This document shows, piece by piece, positions 1 to 6,165 of a DNA stretch of 20,638 nucleotides (position 1 is its first letter; every line of letters begins with the position of its first letter). This DNA is from Thioalkalivibrio sp. Lineage in GTDB: Bacteria; Pseudomonadota; Gammaproteobacteria; Ectothiorhodospirales; Ectothiorhodospiraceae. Below the pieces are notes generated by a model, which was not told where the DNA came from, searched no databases, and saw only the letters and a list, made by a program, of their open reading frames with translations. The stretch spans positions 1 to 20,638 of the forward strand of contig SKOF01000327.1 in assembly GCA_007120155.1 (NCBI GenBank), in the 5' to 3' direction. The translations under genes and the position numbers were made by a program.

Positions 1-286
1 CAGTGTAATGCGCCACGGCGAAATGCGGTATGGCATCGCCGTGTATGACCACCACGATCTTGTGATCGAAGGGATCGGCGTCATTGAGCATGCTCAGGAA
101 GCTGGCCCGGTCCAGCGCGCTCTCCATCGCCTCCGCGCCGCCGAACAGGTCATAGACGACCTTCTGTTCGGCATACTCGGACGCCATCTCCGCGGCGCGA
201 CCCCAGGGAGCCTCGCCGGCATGGATCTGGACCGGGAGCAGGACGGCCGTCAACACGACGAGTATCCGATTCAGTGTGCTGTACAT
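1..286 (-). CDS. Exported DsrE/F-like protein, 3' part missing (window edge)
   Basis: Reading leftwards from an ATG at 286-284, 95 codons stay open to the window edge, so the C-terminal part is missing. A GGAGGA ribosome site lies 6 bases upstream. Residues 1-23 form a signal peptide (hydrophobic ILVVLTAVLLPV core ending IHA), predicting a periplasmic protein. The mature part resembles the neighbouring protein at 443-964: both have a K-V-V/T-x-D-hydrophobic strand early on and then a KIVVVIHGDAIPHFA / KVVVVTHGPELRAFA strand-loop-helix typical of the DsrE/DsrF-like fold. Cytoplasmic family members (DsrE, TusD) carry sulfur on a cysteine. That cysteine would lie past the edge here, so activity cannot be judged. 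It is probably a paralogue of the next gene. A terminator separates the two, so it may have its own promoter or depend on readthrough. Confidence 0.75.
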   Translation of the reverse strand, partial: MYSTLNRILVVLTAVLLPVQIHAGEAPWGRAAEMASEYAEQKVVYDLFGGAEAMESALDRASFLSMLNDADPFDHKIVVVIHGDAIPHFAVAHYT

Positions 287-348
287 GGCATATCCTCCGT
301 TTTGGACAGGACCGATATGAATCCGGAGCCGACGAGATGAGCCCACCG

Positions 349-369
349 CCGATCGCGGCGTCCGATCGG
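349..369. repeat. Small inverted repeat upstream of the partial DsrE-like gene
   Basis: Perfect 7-bp arms CCGATCG (349-355) and CGATCGG (363-369) flank a 7-base spacer in the 156-base gap between the two DsrE-like genes. It has no T-run, so it is not an obvious terminator. It could be an operator or an mRNA stem for the gene ending at the left edge. No convincing sigma-54 or sigma-70 promoter was found in this gap. Confidence 0.3.
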
Positions 370-376
370 TGCAATG

Positions 377-401
377 AAAACGGCCCCGGGAACCGGGGCC
401 G
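377..401 (-). terminator. Rho-independent terminator after the DsrE-like gene
   Basis: On the minus strand a perfect 9-bp GC stem (CGGCCCCGG / CCGGGGCCG) with a 3-base TTC loop is followed by TTTT. It lies about 40 bases past the stop codon of the gene at 443-964. It should end, or partly attenuate, transcription before the second DsrE-like gene. Confidence 0.8.
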
Positions 402-442
402 CGTTGCCGCTCGGCCGAGCGCTTGTGCCCCGAGCCTGACGA

Positions 443-964
443 TTACTGCTTCTTCAGTTCCGGACGCTCCAGGTAGCGTACGTCGCGTACCGGCAGCGGC
501 AGCGGGTTGACGTACTGGTATCCCTGGGCCTGCAGGGCCGCGACCTCCGGGAATCCGGCGGGCACGATGGTGACGAACCCGTGCATGTCCTCCGCCTCGA
601 ATCCGGCCGCCTTCATGGCATTGTTGCACATGCGGAATTCCACGCCTTCCTTGGCCAGCTCGGCCATGCGATCCATGACACCCTGGTACCGGTCATAATT
701 CTCACGGGCGAAGGCGCGCAGTTCCGGTCCGTGCGTCACCACCACGACCTTACCGCCCAGTGCCCGCGAGGTGTTGCGCACGAAGAAGTACAGGGTGTTG
801 AGCTGGTTCGGATCCTCGTAGTTCACGTCGAACACCGTATCGATCTTCGCGTACTCGTGCATGTTGGTCTTGGCCTTGCCGTACGGCGAGGGTGCCTGAT
901 CCGCAAAGGCGGACACGGGCAGAATCAGCAGGCAGGCGAGCATGAGTGACTTTGTCAGGGACAT
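443..964 (-). CDS. Exported DsrE/F-like sulfur-relay family protein
   Basis: This 173-residue protein has a clear signal peptide (residues 1-21, ending SAFA before DQ), so it is predicted to be periplasmic. The start is set by GGAGGA 8 bases upstream of the ATG. The mature part has the DsrE-like alternation: strand TVFDV near 43-47, helix with NQLNTLYFFVRN near 53-64, strand KVVVVTHG at 72-79, then EFRMCNNAM with Cys113 at the place of the sulfur-binding cysteine of DsrE/TusD proteins, and a VTIVPAG strand at 131-137. Cytoplasmic homologues move sulfane sulfur, but exported ones are poorly characterised, so binding or transfer of sulfur here is inference. The gene has its own sigma-54 promoter at 1032-1047 and a terminator at 377-401, so it can form a single-gene transcript. 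It lies directly downstream of an NtrC-type regulator, its likely activator. Confidence 0.85.
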   Translation of the reverse strand: MSLTKSLMLACLLILPVSAFADQAPSPYGKAKTNMHEYAKIDTVFDVNYEDPNQLNTLYFFVRNTSRALGGKVVVVTHGPELRAFARENYDRYQGVMDRMAELAKEGVEFRMCNNAMKAAGFEAEDMHGFVTIVPAGFPEVAALQAQGYQYVNPLPLPVRDVRYLERPELKKQ

Positions 965-1000
965 TCAGGTATTCCTCCGGTCATTGATGGCTGTTTCCAC

Positions 1001-1020
1001 GCGGGCCTCTTGCGGCCCGC
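1001..1020 (-). other. Stem-loop at the predicted 5' end of the DsrE-like mRNA
   Basis: Perfect 7-bp arms GCGGGCC (1001-1007) and GGCCCGC (1014-1020) flank a 6-base loop. The sigma-54 promoter predicts a transcript start near 1021, so the mRNA would begin with this hairpin. There is no T-run, which argues against a terminator. A 5' stem of this kind usually slows RNA decay; that role is inferred. Confidence 0.5.
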
Positions 1021-1031
1021 ACCGGCGAAGG

Positions 1032-1047
1032 AGCAATGTTGATGCCA
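1032..1047 (-). promoter_or_regulatory. Sigma-54 (RpoN) promoter of the DsrE-like gene
   Basis: The minus strand reads TGGCATCAACATTGCT. Against the consensus TGGCACRNNNNTTGCW, the -24 TGGCA, the -12 TTGCT and the exact GG-to-GC spacing all match; only the two bases after TGGCA differ. It lies 68 bases upstream of the start codon at 964. The gene just upstream encodes a sigma-54 activator with an intact GAFTGA loop, which supports the call. Confidence 0.8.
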
Positions 1048-1101
1048 TCCGGCGTCTGCCCATGGATTCAGTGACTTGAGGGCATGACCTTGGAGCGGAA
1101 T

Positions 1102-1116
1102 GTCTCAAAACGGGAC
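1102..1116. promoter_or_regulatory. Candidate enhancer (activator binding) palindrome
   Basis: GTCTC-AAAAC-GGGAC is an imperfect dyad (4 of 5 arm bases pair) centred about 70 bases upstream of the sigma-54 -24 element, about 90 bases from the expected transcript start. Enhancer sites for NtrC-family activators usually lie near this distance. It sits just past the regulator's stop codon. Only one copy was found, so it remains a candidate. Confidence 0.4.
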
Positions 1117-1135
1117 TGCCCTGTATCAGATTGAA

Positions 1136-2470
1136 TCACCCGTCCTCTTCCAGCTTGCGCCGCAACGTGGAGCGTCCGATGCCCAGAACGCGGGCCGACG
1201 CCGCCTGGTTGCCGTTGTGCGCAGCCAGGACGCGGCGGATATGGCGCCGCTCCACCTGGGCCAGCGGCAACAGGTGTTCGGGCTCATCCGCCGGGCCCGC
1301 GCCGGATCCGGTGGTAATGAGCACCTCCTGCGCGCGAAGCACGGGCCCCGGATGGAGCGCGAAGCTGCGTTCGATCACGTTCTGAAGCTGGCGGATATTG
1401 CCGGGCCAGTCATGAGCCGCCAGCTTCCGGATGGCGTCCTGGCTGAGGCCCAGTTCCGGCCGTTCATACTGCGCACGCACACGTGCCACGAAACTTTCCG
1501 CCAGCGCGGGAATGTCCTCACGACGCTCGCGCAGGGGCGGAATATGGATCGGCAGTACATTCAAGCGAAAAAAGAGATCCTCCCTGAACTCGCCCGCGCG
1601 GACCATGGCACCCAGGTCCCGATTGGTCGCGGCGATCACGCGCACGTCCACCGTGAGGGTCCTCTCGCCGCCCAGGGGCCGTACCTCCCCCTCCTGCAGG
1701 ACGCGCAGGAGCTTGGCCTGGAGCCGGGGACTCACATCGCCGATCTCGTCCAGGAACAGTGTGCCGCCGTCGGCCTGCTGAAACAGGCCCCGGGCGTTGC
1801 TCACGGCCCCGGTGAATGCGCCCTTCATGTGGCCGAACAGCTCCGAATCCAGCAGATCCTCGGGCAGCGTGGCGCAGTTGACGGTGATGTACGCCTTGTC
1901 GGCGCGGCTGCTGGTCTGATGCAGTGCGGTGGCCAGCACCTCCTTGCCGGTGCCCGTTTCGCCGGTGATGAGCACGGGAATGTCACGCTGCCGGATGCGC
2001 TCGATCACCCCCAGGATGTCTTGCATGGCCTGGCTCCTGGCCACCACGTGCGCGAGTTTCGACTGGCCGGCCAGCTGATCTCGCAGCCGCATGACCTCCT
2101 CGCGGAGTGAACGCTGCTCCAGCAGCTTGCGCACCCGAAGCACCAGCTCGTCCGGATTCACGGGCTTGGTGAGGTAGTCGAACGCTCCGAGGCGCATGGC
2201 CTCCACGGCGCTCTCGATGGAGCCGTAGCCGGTCATGACGATGCTGCCCGTGTCGCTGCCCTGCTCGCGCAGGAATGTCAGCAGGCTGGTGCCGGTATCA
2301 TTGCCCAGCCGCATATCGGTGACCAGGACATCCACCCGCCTGGCGGCCAGCAGCTCCCGGGCCTGCGGCACGTCGCCCGCCTCCAGGACCTGGAACCCCT
2401 CCAGGTCCAGGTACATGCCCAGGGTGCGGCGCACCGAGAATTCGTCATCCACGATCAGGATCGTCGCCAT
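1136..2470 (-). CDS. NtrC-family sigma-54-dependent response regulator
   Basis: This 444-residue regulator has three parts. Residues 1-120 are a receiver domain with the acidic pair D8/D9, phospho-acceptor D52 and conserved K102. Residues about 142-370 are an AAA+ sigma-54 activator domain: Walker A GETGTGKE at 170-177, GAFTGA sigma-54 contact loop at 217-222, Walker B TLFLDE at 237-242. The C-terminus (about 400-444) is a Fis-type helix-turn-helix (NQAASARVLGIGRSTLRRKL). All key residues are present, so it should be an active, phosphorylation-controlled sigma-54 activator. It starts 3 bases after the kinase stop codon, giving a cognate pair. The nearest sigma-54 promoter is at 1032-1047, in front of the DsrE-like gene, making that its likely target. 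The exact ligand-specific name (NtrC, ZraR, etc.) cannot be assigned. Confidence 0.93.
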   Translation of the reverse strand: MATILIVDDEFSVRRTLGMYLDLEGFQVLEAGDVPQARELLAARRVDVLVTDMRLGNDTGTSLLTFLREQGSDTGSIVMTGYGSIESAVEAMRLGAFDYLTKPVNPDELVLRVRKLLEQRSLREEVMRLRDQLAGQSKLAHVVARSQAMQDILGVIERIRQRDIPVLITGETGTGKEVLATALHQTSSRADKAYITVNCATLPEDLLDSELFGHMKGAFTGAVSNARGLFQQADGGTLFLDEIGDVSPRLQAKLLRVLQEGEVRPLGGERTLTVDVRVIAATNRDLGAMVRAGEFREDLFFRLNVLPIHIPPLRERREDIPALAESFVARVRAQYERPELGLSQDAIRKLAAHDWPGNIRQLQNVIERSFALHPGPVLRAQEVLITTGSGAGPADEPEHLLPLAQVERRHIRRVLAAHNGNQAASARVLGIGRSTLRRKLEEDG

Positions 2471-2473
2471 CGT

Positions 2474-3913
2474 CTATCCCATGTCCAGCTCGAAACTCAT
2501 GCGTGTACCCTGCCCCTCGCGGCTGTCGATCTCCAGCCGCGTGCCGTGCTGCGAGAGGATGCGCTGCACGATCACCAGCCCCAGCCCGATGCCGCTCCTG
2601 CGCCCGGTATAGAAAGGCTCCGTGGCGAACGAAAGCAGGTGGCGCGGAAAGCCCTCGCCGGTATCCTGCACCGTGAACCGCACGCGCTCGCCCCGGGGAT
2701 CGGTGCTGATCGTGAGCCGGCCCCCTTCAGGCATGGCCTGTATGGCATTGAGCACCAGGTTCCAGATCACCTGGCGCAACTGGTCGGCATCATGCACCAC
2801 CGGGCAGGGGCGCTTGTGAAAATCCAGATGCACCCGGATCCGCTCACCCGCCTCCGAATCCCGGCACGCCAGGCGCACCACCTGTTCGACCAGACTCGAG
2901 GCATCCGCCGTCTCGAGCCGCAGTTCCTGGGTCCTGGCCGAGTCCAGAAACCCCTGAAGGATCCGCTGGAGGCGCTGGGTCTCTCCGTTGATGATGTCCA
3001 CCAGCTGCGAGCGGTCCCGGGAGGCCAGTTCCGCGCGCTCCAGGAGCTTCACCGAATTGATCACCGCGGACAGGGGATTGCGGATCTCGTGGGCCATGTG
3101 GGCGGCCAGTTGGCCCGCGTAGGAGAGGCGCTCGGCCTCGATGCGTTTGGCGTGTTCGTCGCGGGCCTCGGCGGAGAGGGCCTCCAGGGATTTGACCATG
3201 CTGTTGAAACCCGCGGCGAGGTGACCGATCTCGTCGCGGGCGTTGACACCCACCCGCACGCTCAGGTCCCCCTGCCCCACGCGGCTGGCCGCCGCGGTCA
3301 TGGCATGCAGATCCCGGGTGATGTGCAGGGAGATCAGCCAGGCCACCACGCCGCCGATCGCCATGGCGAACAGAATGAAGATCAGTGCCTGGTTTCTGCG
3401 TGCCGCCAGGAGCCCGTGCATCTGGGCCATGGACATCTCCAGATATACCTCGCCCACCACATTGCCCGAGACCTCGATGTCCCGGCGCAGCCGCAGCAGG
3501 AGGTCCTCCCTCGACGATGCACCCGCCGCGGCTTCGACCACCGCCCGGCCCACCGCCTCCGCCTCGGTGCCGGCGAGCACGAAGCCGCGGCGGTCGATGA
3601 TCTGCGCATGGGTCACGTCCGGGTGCCGGCCGACCCGGTCGATCACCTCCGCCAGCGAGCCCAGATCCTCTGTGAGCACCGCGTTGGTGGTGGCCACCGA
3701 CAGCAGCACCGACAGGGCCTCGGCGCGATTCTGGGTGTCCGTGCGCAGACGCTCCGATTCGGTGGTCAAGGCATGCCAGACGAACACACCCATCAGCAGC
3801 GCATGCACCAGCGCCACCGACATGATCAGGCGGAAACGCAGGGTGCGCGTCAAGGGCACACGCGGATCGGTATCCCCGCTCCCGGCGGGGTGTGTCCCGC
3901 TGTCTGCAGACAT
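2474..3913 (-). CDS. Membrane sensor histidine kinase, HAMP type
   Basis: This 479-residue kinase has transmembrane helix 1 near 28-48, a periplasmic sensor region of about 125 residues (50-175), helix 2 near 177-197, a HAMP linker to about 250, a HisKA dimerisation domain with phospho-acceptor H275 in HMAHEIRNP, and a HATPase domain. The ATP-binding boxes are visible: N box NLVLNAIQAM at 385-394, G1 DTGEGF at 417-422, G2 GIGLGL at 441-446. It should phosphorylate D52 of the regulator that follows. Its ATG overlaps the stop codon of the binding-protein gene by one base (TAATG), indicating translational coupling. The small periplasmic domain may detect ligand directly or through the loaded binding protein; the latter is inferred from the coupling. 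Confidence 0.93.
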   Translation of the reverse strand: MSADSGTHPAGSGDTDPRVPLTRTLRFRLIMSVALVHALLMGVFVWHALTTESERLRTDTQNRAEALSVLLSVATTNAVLTEDLGSLAEVIDRVGRHPDVTHAQIIDRRGFVLAGTEAEAVGRAVVEAAAGASSREDLLLRLRRDIEVSGNVVGEVYLEMSMAQMHGLLAARRNQALIFILFAMAIGGVVAWLISLHITRDLHAMTAAASRVGQGDLSVRVGVNARDEIGHLAAGFNSMVKSLEALSAEARDEHAKRIEAERLSYAGQLAAHMAHEIRNPLSAVINSVKLLERAELASRDRSQLVDIINGETQRLQRILQGFLDSARTQELRLETADASSLVEQVVRLACRDSEAGERIRVHLDFHKRPCPVVHDADQLRQVIWNLVLNAIQAMPEGGRLTISTDPRGERVRFTVQDTGEGFPRHLLSFATEPFYTGRRSGIGLGLVIVQRILSQHGTRLEIDSREGQGTRMSFELDMG

Positions 3914-4788
3914 TACCGAGAGCGTTGCGCGATATCGGCTTCGCTGGCCACCGCGAAACCTTCGTAAAAGCCCAGTGCATTGAGCACCTGTTGTCCCGCG
4001 CCGTGATTGTGGAGTTCCACCAGTATCTCCACCAGCGCGGCGGACACGGCCTCGGGCACATCGTCACGCACTGCCAGCAGCATGGCCGCCTGGGGCGGCG
4101 TCTGCTCCACGATCTGTAACTCGCTGCGCACCGCCTCGGGCATGGATCGCAGTGAAGGCAGGCAGGTGCCGCTGATGTCCGCCCGGCCGCTGTGCACGGC
4201 GAGCAGTGCCGAATCCTGGGAACCGAAGTACTCCACATCAAAGTCGTCCAGGGAAAGCCCCATGGTGCCAAGGTGCTCGCGCAGCACCCGCGCCGAATAG
4301 GCCTCTTCGGACGGCAGCGCGAGGCGCAGGCGGCGCTCGCGCACGGACTGATCAAAGGAGGGCATGGCGCGATCCTGGCGGGCGACCAGGATGCCGTTCA
4401 TCCCGTCCCCCGCCAGACGGGCCACGACCCGGTAGCCGGCCTCCCGGGCCTGGGGGTACAGCAGGGGGTTCAGATAGACCAGGTGATAGTCCCGGGCCTT
4501 CACGCGCTCCACGAACTGCCGATATCCTGGCGCGGTGACGAACTGCACCGGATGGGCCAGGCCCCGTTCCAGCACGTCCGCCAATGGCAGGAACATGCCG
4601 GCCAACTTCGAAGGGCTCTGCCAGGGGATTACGCCAAGGCGATAGTGCTCCGGGACTTCCACGGCCTGACGCGGGTCGCCTGCCGCCGCGCCAAGGGGCA
4701 CCGCACCCAGGCACGCAAGCAGGATGAATCCGATCCAGGTACGTACAAGCGCATCCGAAAGACCGTCCGGATGCAAAGCGACATGCAT
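3913..4788 (-). CDS. PhnD-like periplasmic binding protein (signalling partner)
   Basis: The start is placed at the third of three consecutive ATGs (4788), 7 bases after an AGGAG site, giving 291 residues. The frame is open further upstream to 4863, but no good ribosome site supports that. A signal peptide (hydrophobic core WIGFILLACLGAVPLG) is followed by a PhnD-like fold: early strand YRLGVIPWQSPSKL, then a helix with the FLPLADVLERGL pattern, the YHLVYLNPLLYPQA hinge strand, and a C-terminal ALGFYEGF element near the usual end of the family. Family members bind phosphonate, phosphite or related oxyanions. No permease or ATPase gene is near, and the gene is coupled to a histidine kinase, so a sensing role is more likely than transport. 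TtrS, the tetrathionate sensor, carries a fused domain of this class, and the DsrE-like neighbours make a sulfur oxyanion a reasonable but unproven ligand. Confidence 0.85.
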   Translation of the reverse strand: MHVALHPDGLSDALVRTWIGFILLACLGAVPLGAAAGDPRQAVEVPEHYRLGVIPWQSPSKLAGMFLPLADVLERGLAHPVQFVTAPGYRQFVERVKARDYHLVYLNPLLYPQAREAGYRVVARLAGDGMNGILVARQDRAMPSFDQSVRERRLRLALPSEEAYSARVLREHLGTMGLSLDDFDVEYFGSQDSALLAVHSGRADISGTCLPSLRSMPEAVRSELQIVEQTPPQAAMLLAVRDDVPEAVSAALVEILVELHNHGAGQQVLNALGFYEGFAVASEADIAQRSR

Positions 4789-4825
4789 CATCATTCTCCT
4801 GGGTTGACCTGCCATGACTGCGGTT

Positions 4826-4840
4826 GCGTCGAGTGTATCA
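4826..4840 (-). promoter_or_regulatory. Possible extended -10 promoter of the sensor operon
   Basis: On the minus strand TGATACACT (4840-4832) fits an extended -10 element (TG, one base, TACACT), giving a start near 4826 and a leader of about 38 bases. No clear -35 was seen, and no sigma-54 element exists in this gap. Confidence 0.3.
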
Positions 4841-4898
4841 GCCATCCCGGGCAATGGCGGCATCCCCTGCCATGCGGGTAGGAGCCGGTGCGCAGGCG

Positions 4899-4919
4899 TG
4901 ATATGCTGCGGCGCAGCAT
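4899..4919 (+). promoter_or_regulatory. Possible zapE promoter overlapping an 8-bp perfect palindrome
   Basis: TGATATGCT (4899-4907) fits an extended -10 element. It overlaps ATGCTGCG-G-CGCAGCAT (4903-4919), a perfect inverted repeat with a single central base. The placement over the -10 and start site suggests an operator or an early mRNA stem, but no regulator is identified. Confidence 0.35.
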
Positions 4920-4946
4920 CCCGGGCGTATTCAAACCTCGAACAGC

Positions 4947-6029
4947 ATGCCTCTTCAAACCTACCTGCAAGCCGTGCAGCAGGATCATCTGGACTATGAC
5001 CCTGCCCAGGAACGGGCCGTGGTCAGCCTGCAGCGCATCCACGATGCCGTGCGCCGCCCTGCCCCGCGTGCGGGCCTCGTGGCCCGCCTGCTGGGCCGCG
5101 AGCCCCCGAGACCTTCCGTCCCGGGGCTCTATCTGTGGGGCGGCGTGGGCCGGGGCAAGACCTATCTGGTGGATTCGTTCTTCGAGCAGTTGCCCGTCGA
5201 CAACAAGCTCAGGCTGCATTTCCATCGTTTCATGCAACGGGTGCACGAGGAGCTGAAGACGCTTCGCAAACAGCCCGACCCCGTGGATATCGTCGCCCGA
5301 CGGCTAGCCGAGGCACGCGTCGTCTGCCTGGACGAGTTCTACGTCTCCGACATCACCGACGCGATGCTCCTGCACAAGCTTCTGGCGGGCATGTTCGAAC
5401 ACAAGGTCACCCTCATCACCACCTCCAACATCCCCCCCGACGATCTCTACAGAAACGGCCTCCACCGGCACCTGTTTCTCCCCGCCATCGACCTGATCAG
5501 GCAGCATCTGGAAGTCCTCCACCTGGACGGGGACACCGATTACCGCCTGCGCTCCCTGGAGAAGGCCGAGCTCTACCATGCACCCCTGGACGACGATGCC
5601 GACAGGCGCCTGACCGAGGCCTTTGACGCCATCGCCCCGGAACCCGGTCATGCGGGCGGGCACGTGGAGATTGTCAGCCGGCGCATTCCGGTGGAGCGCG
5701 TGGCCGACGGAGTCGTCTGGTTCCGATTCAGGGACATCTGCGACGGCCCCCGCAGCCAGCTGGATTACGTGGAGATCGCGCGCATGTTCCACACGGTGCT
5801 GGTGTCCGATGTGCCCATGATGGATGAGTCCATGGAGAACCCGGCCCGGCGCTTCATGGCCATGGTGGACGAGTTCTACGATCGCAACGTCAAGCTCATC
5901 CTTTCCGCGGCCGTCCCCCCTGAAGACCTTTATCAGGGCAAGTGGCTGTCCTTCGAGTTTCAGCGCACCCTGAGCCGGTTGCATGAAATGCAGTCGCGTG
6001 CGTATCTGGCACAGCCGCATCTGCCCTGA
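4947..6029 (+). CDS. zapE: Cell division protein ZapE (AFG1-like ATPase)
   Basis: This 360-residue P-loop ATPase is of usual family length. Walker A is GGVGRGKT at 65-72, preceded by the family signature GLYLWG. A characteristic LRLHFHRFMQRVHEEL segment follows at 88-103, Walker B VVCLDEF is at 125-131, and a sensor-like TLITTSN is near 155-161. C-terminal family motifs PMMDESMENPARRF and FVDEFYD-like MVDEFYDRNVKL are present. In Escherichia coli ZapE interacts with FtsZ and is needed for division under stress; mitochondrial AFG1/LACE1 relatives act in inner-membrane protein quality control. No strong Shine-Dalgarno site lies before the ATG. It diverges from the sensor operon and shows no functional link to its neighbours. 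Confidence 0.93.
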   Translation: MPLQTYLQAVQQDHLDYDPAQERAVVSLQRIHDAVRRPAPRAGLVARLLGREPPRPSVPGLYLWGGVGRGKTYLVDSFFEQLPVDNKLRLHFHRFMQRVHEELKTLRKQPDPVDIVARRLAEARVVCLDEFYVSDITDAMLLHKLLAGMFEHKVTLITTSNIPPDDLYRNGLHRHLFLPAIDLIRQHLEVLHLDGDTDYRLRSLEKAELYHAPLDDDADRRLTEAFDAIAPEPGHAGGHVEIVSRRIPVERVADGVVWFRFRDICDGPRSQLDYVEIARMFHTVLVSDVPMMDESMENPARRFMAMVDEFYDRNVKLILSAAVPPEDLYQGKWLSFEFQRTLSRLHEMQSRAYLAQPHLP

Positions 6030-6165
6030 TGCCATCCTCCCATGGCGGGCGACAACCCGTTTCCCCCTTCTGTTCGAGTCGTGGTGTTGTGAATCCCGCG
6101 GCTCGTCCGGACCAATGCGTTTGCCAGCCCTGATCGGTGCAGTTAAGGTGGACAAAGGAGGTCCC

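Noticed and set aside
1001..1020. Hairpin as a terminator for the regulator operon
   Set aside because: No T-run follows on either strand, and it lies downstream of the sigma-54 promoter at the predicted transcript start.
1100..2110. 336-codon plus-strand open frame opposite the response regulator
   Set aside because: It is antisense to the AAA+ and Fis domains, which are clearly the coding frame.
2546..3967. 473-codon open frame on the plus strand opposite the histidine kinase
   Set aside because: It is a shadow of high-GC codon usage; the minus frame has complete kinase motifs, while this one has no recognisable domain and a His/Gln/Arg-rich composition.
2844..4355. 503-codon same-strand open frame across the binding-protein and kinase genes
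   Set aside because: It is out of frame with both well-supported proteins and is Arg/Gly/Pro-rich low-information sequence.
3913..4788. Part of a phosphonate ABC importer
   Set aside because: No permease or ATPase gene is adjacent; the gene is coupled to a histidine kinase instead.
4789..4946. Sigma-54 promoter for the sensor operon
   Set aside because: The closest match, TGGCAGGGGATGCC on the minus strand, has GG-to-GC spacing two bases too short.
6121..6149. Sigma-70 promoter TTGCCA-N17-TAAGGT before the dikinase
   Set aside because: The -35 is fair, but the -10 matches at only three positions; too weak to list as a feature.
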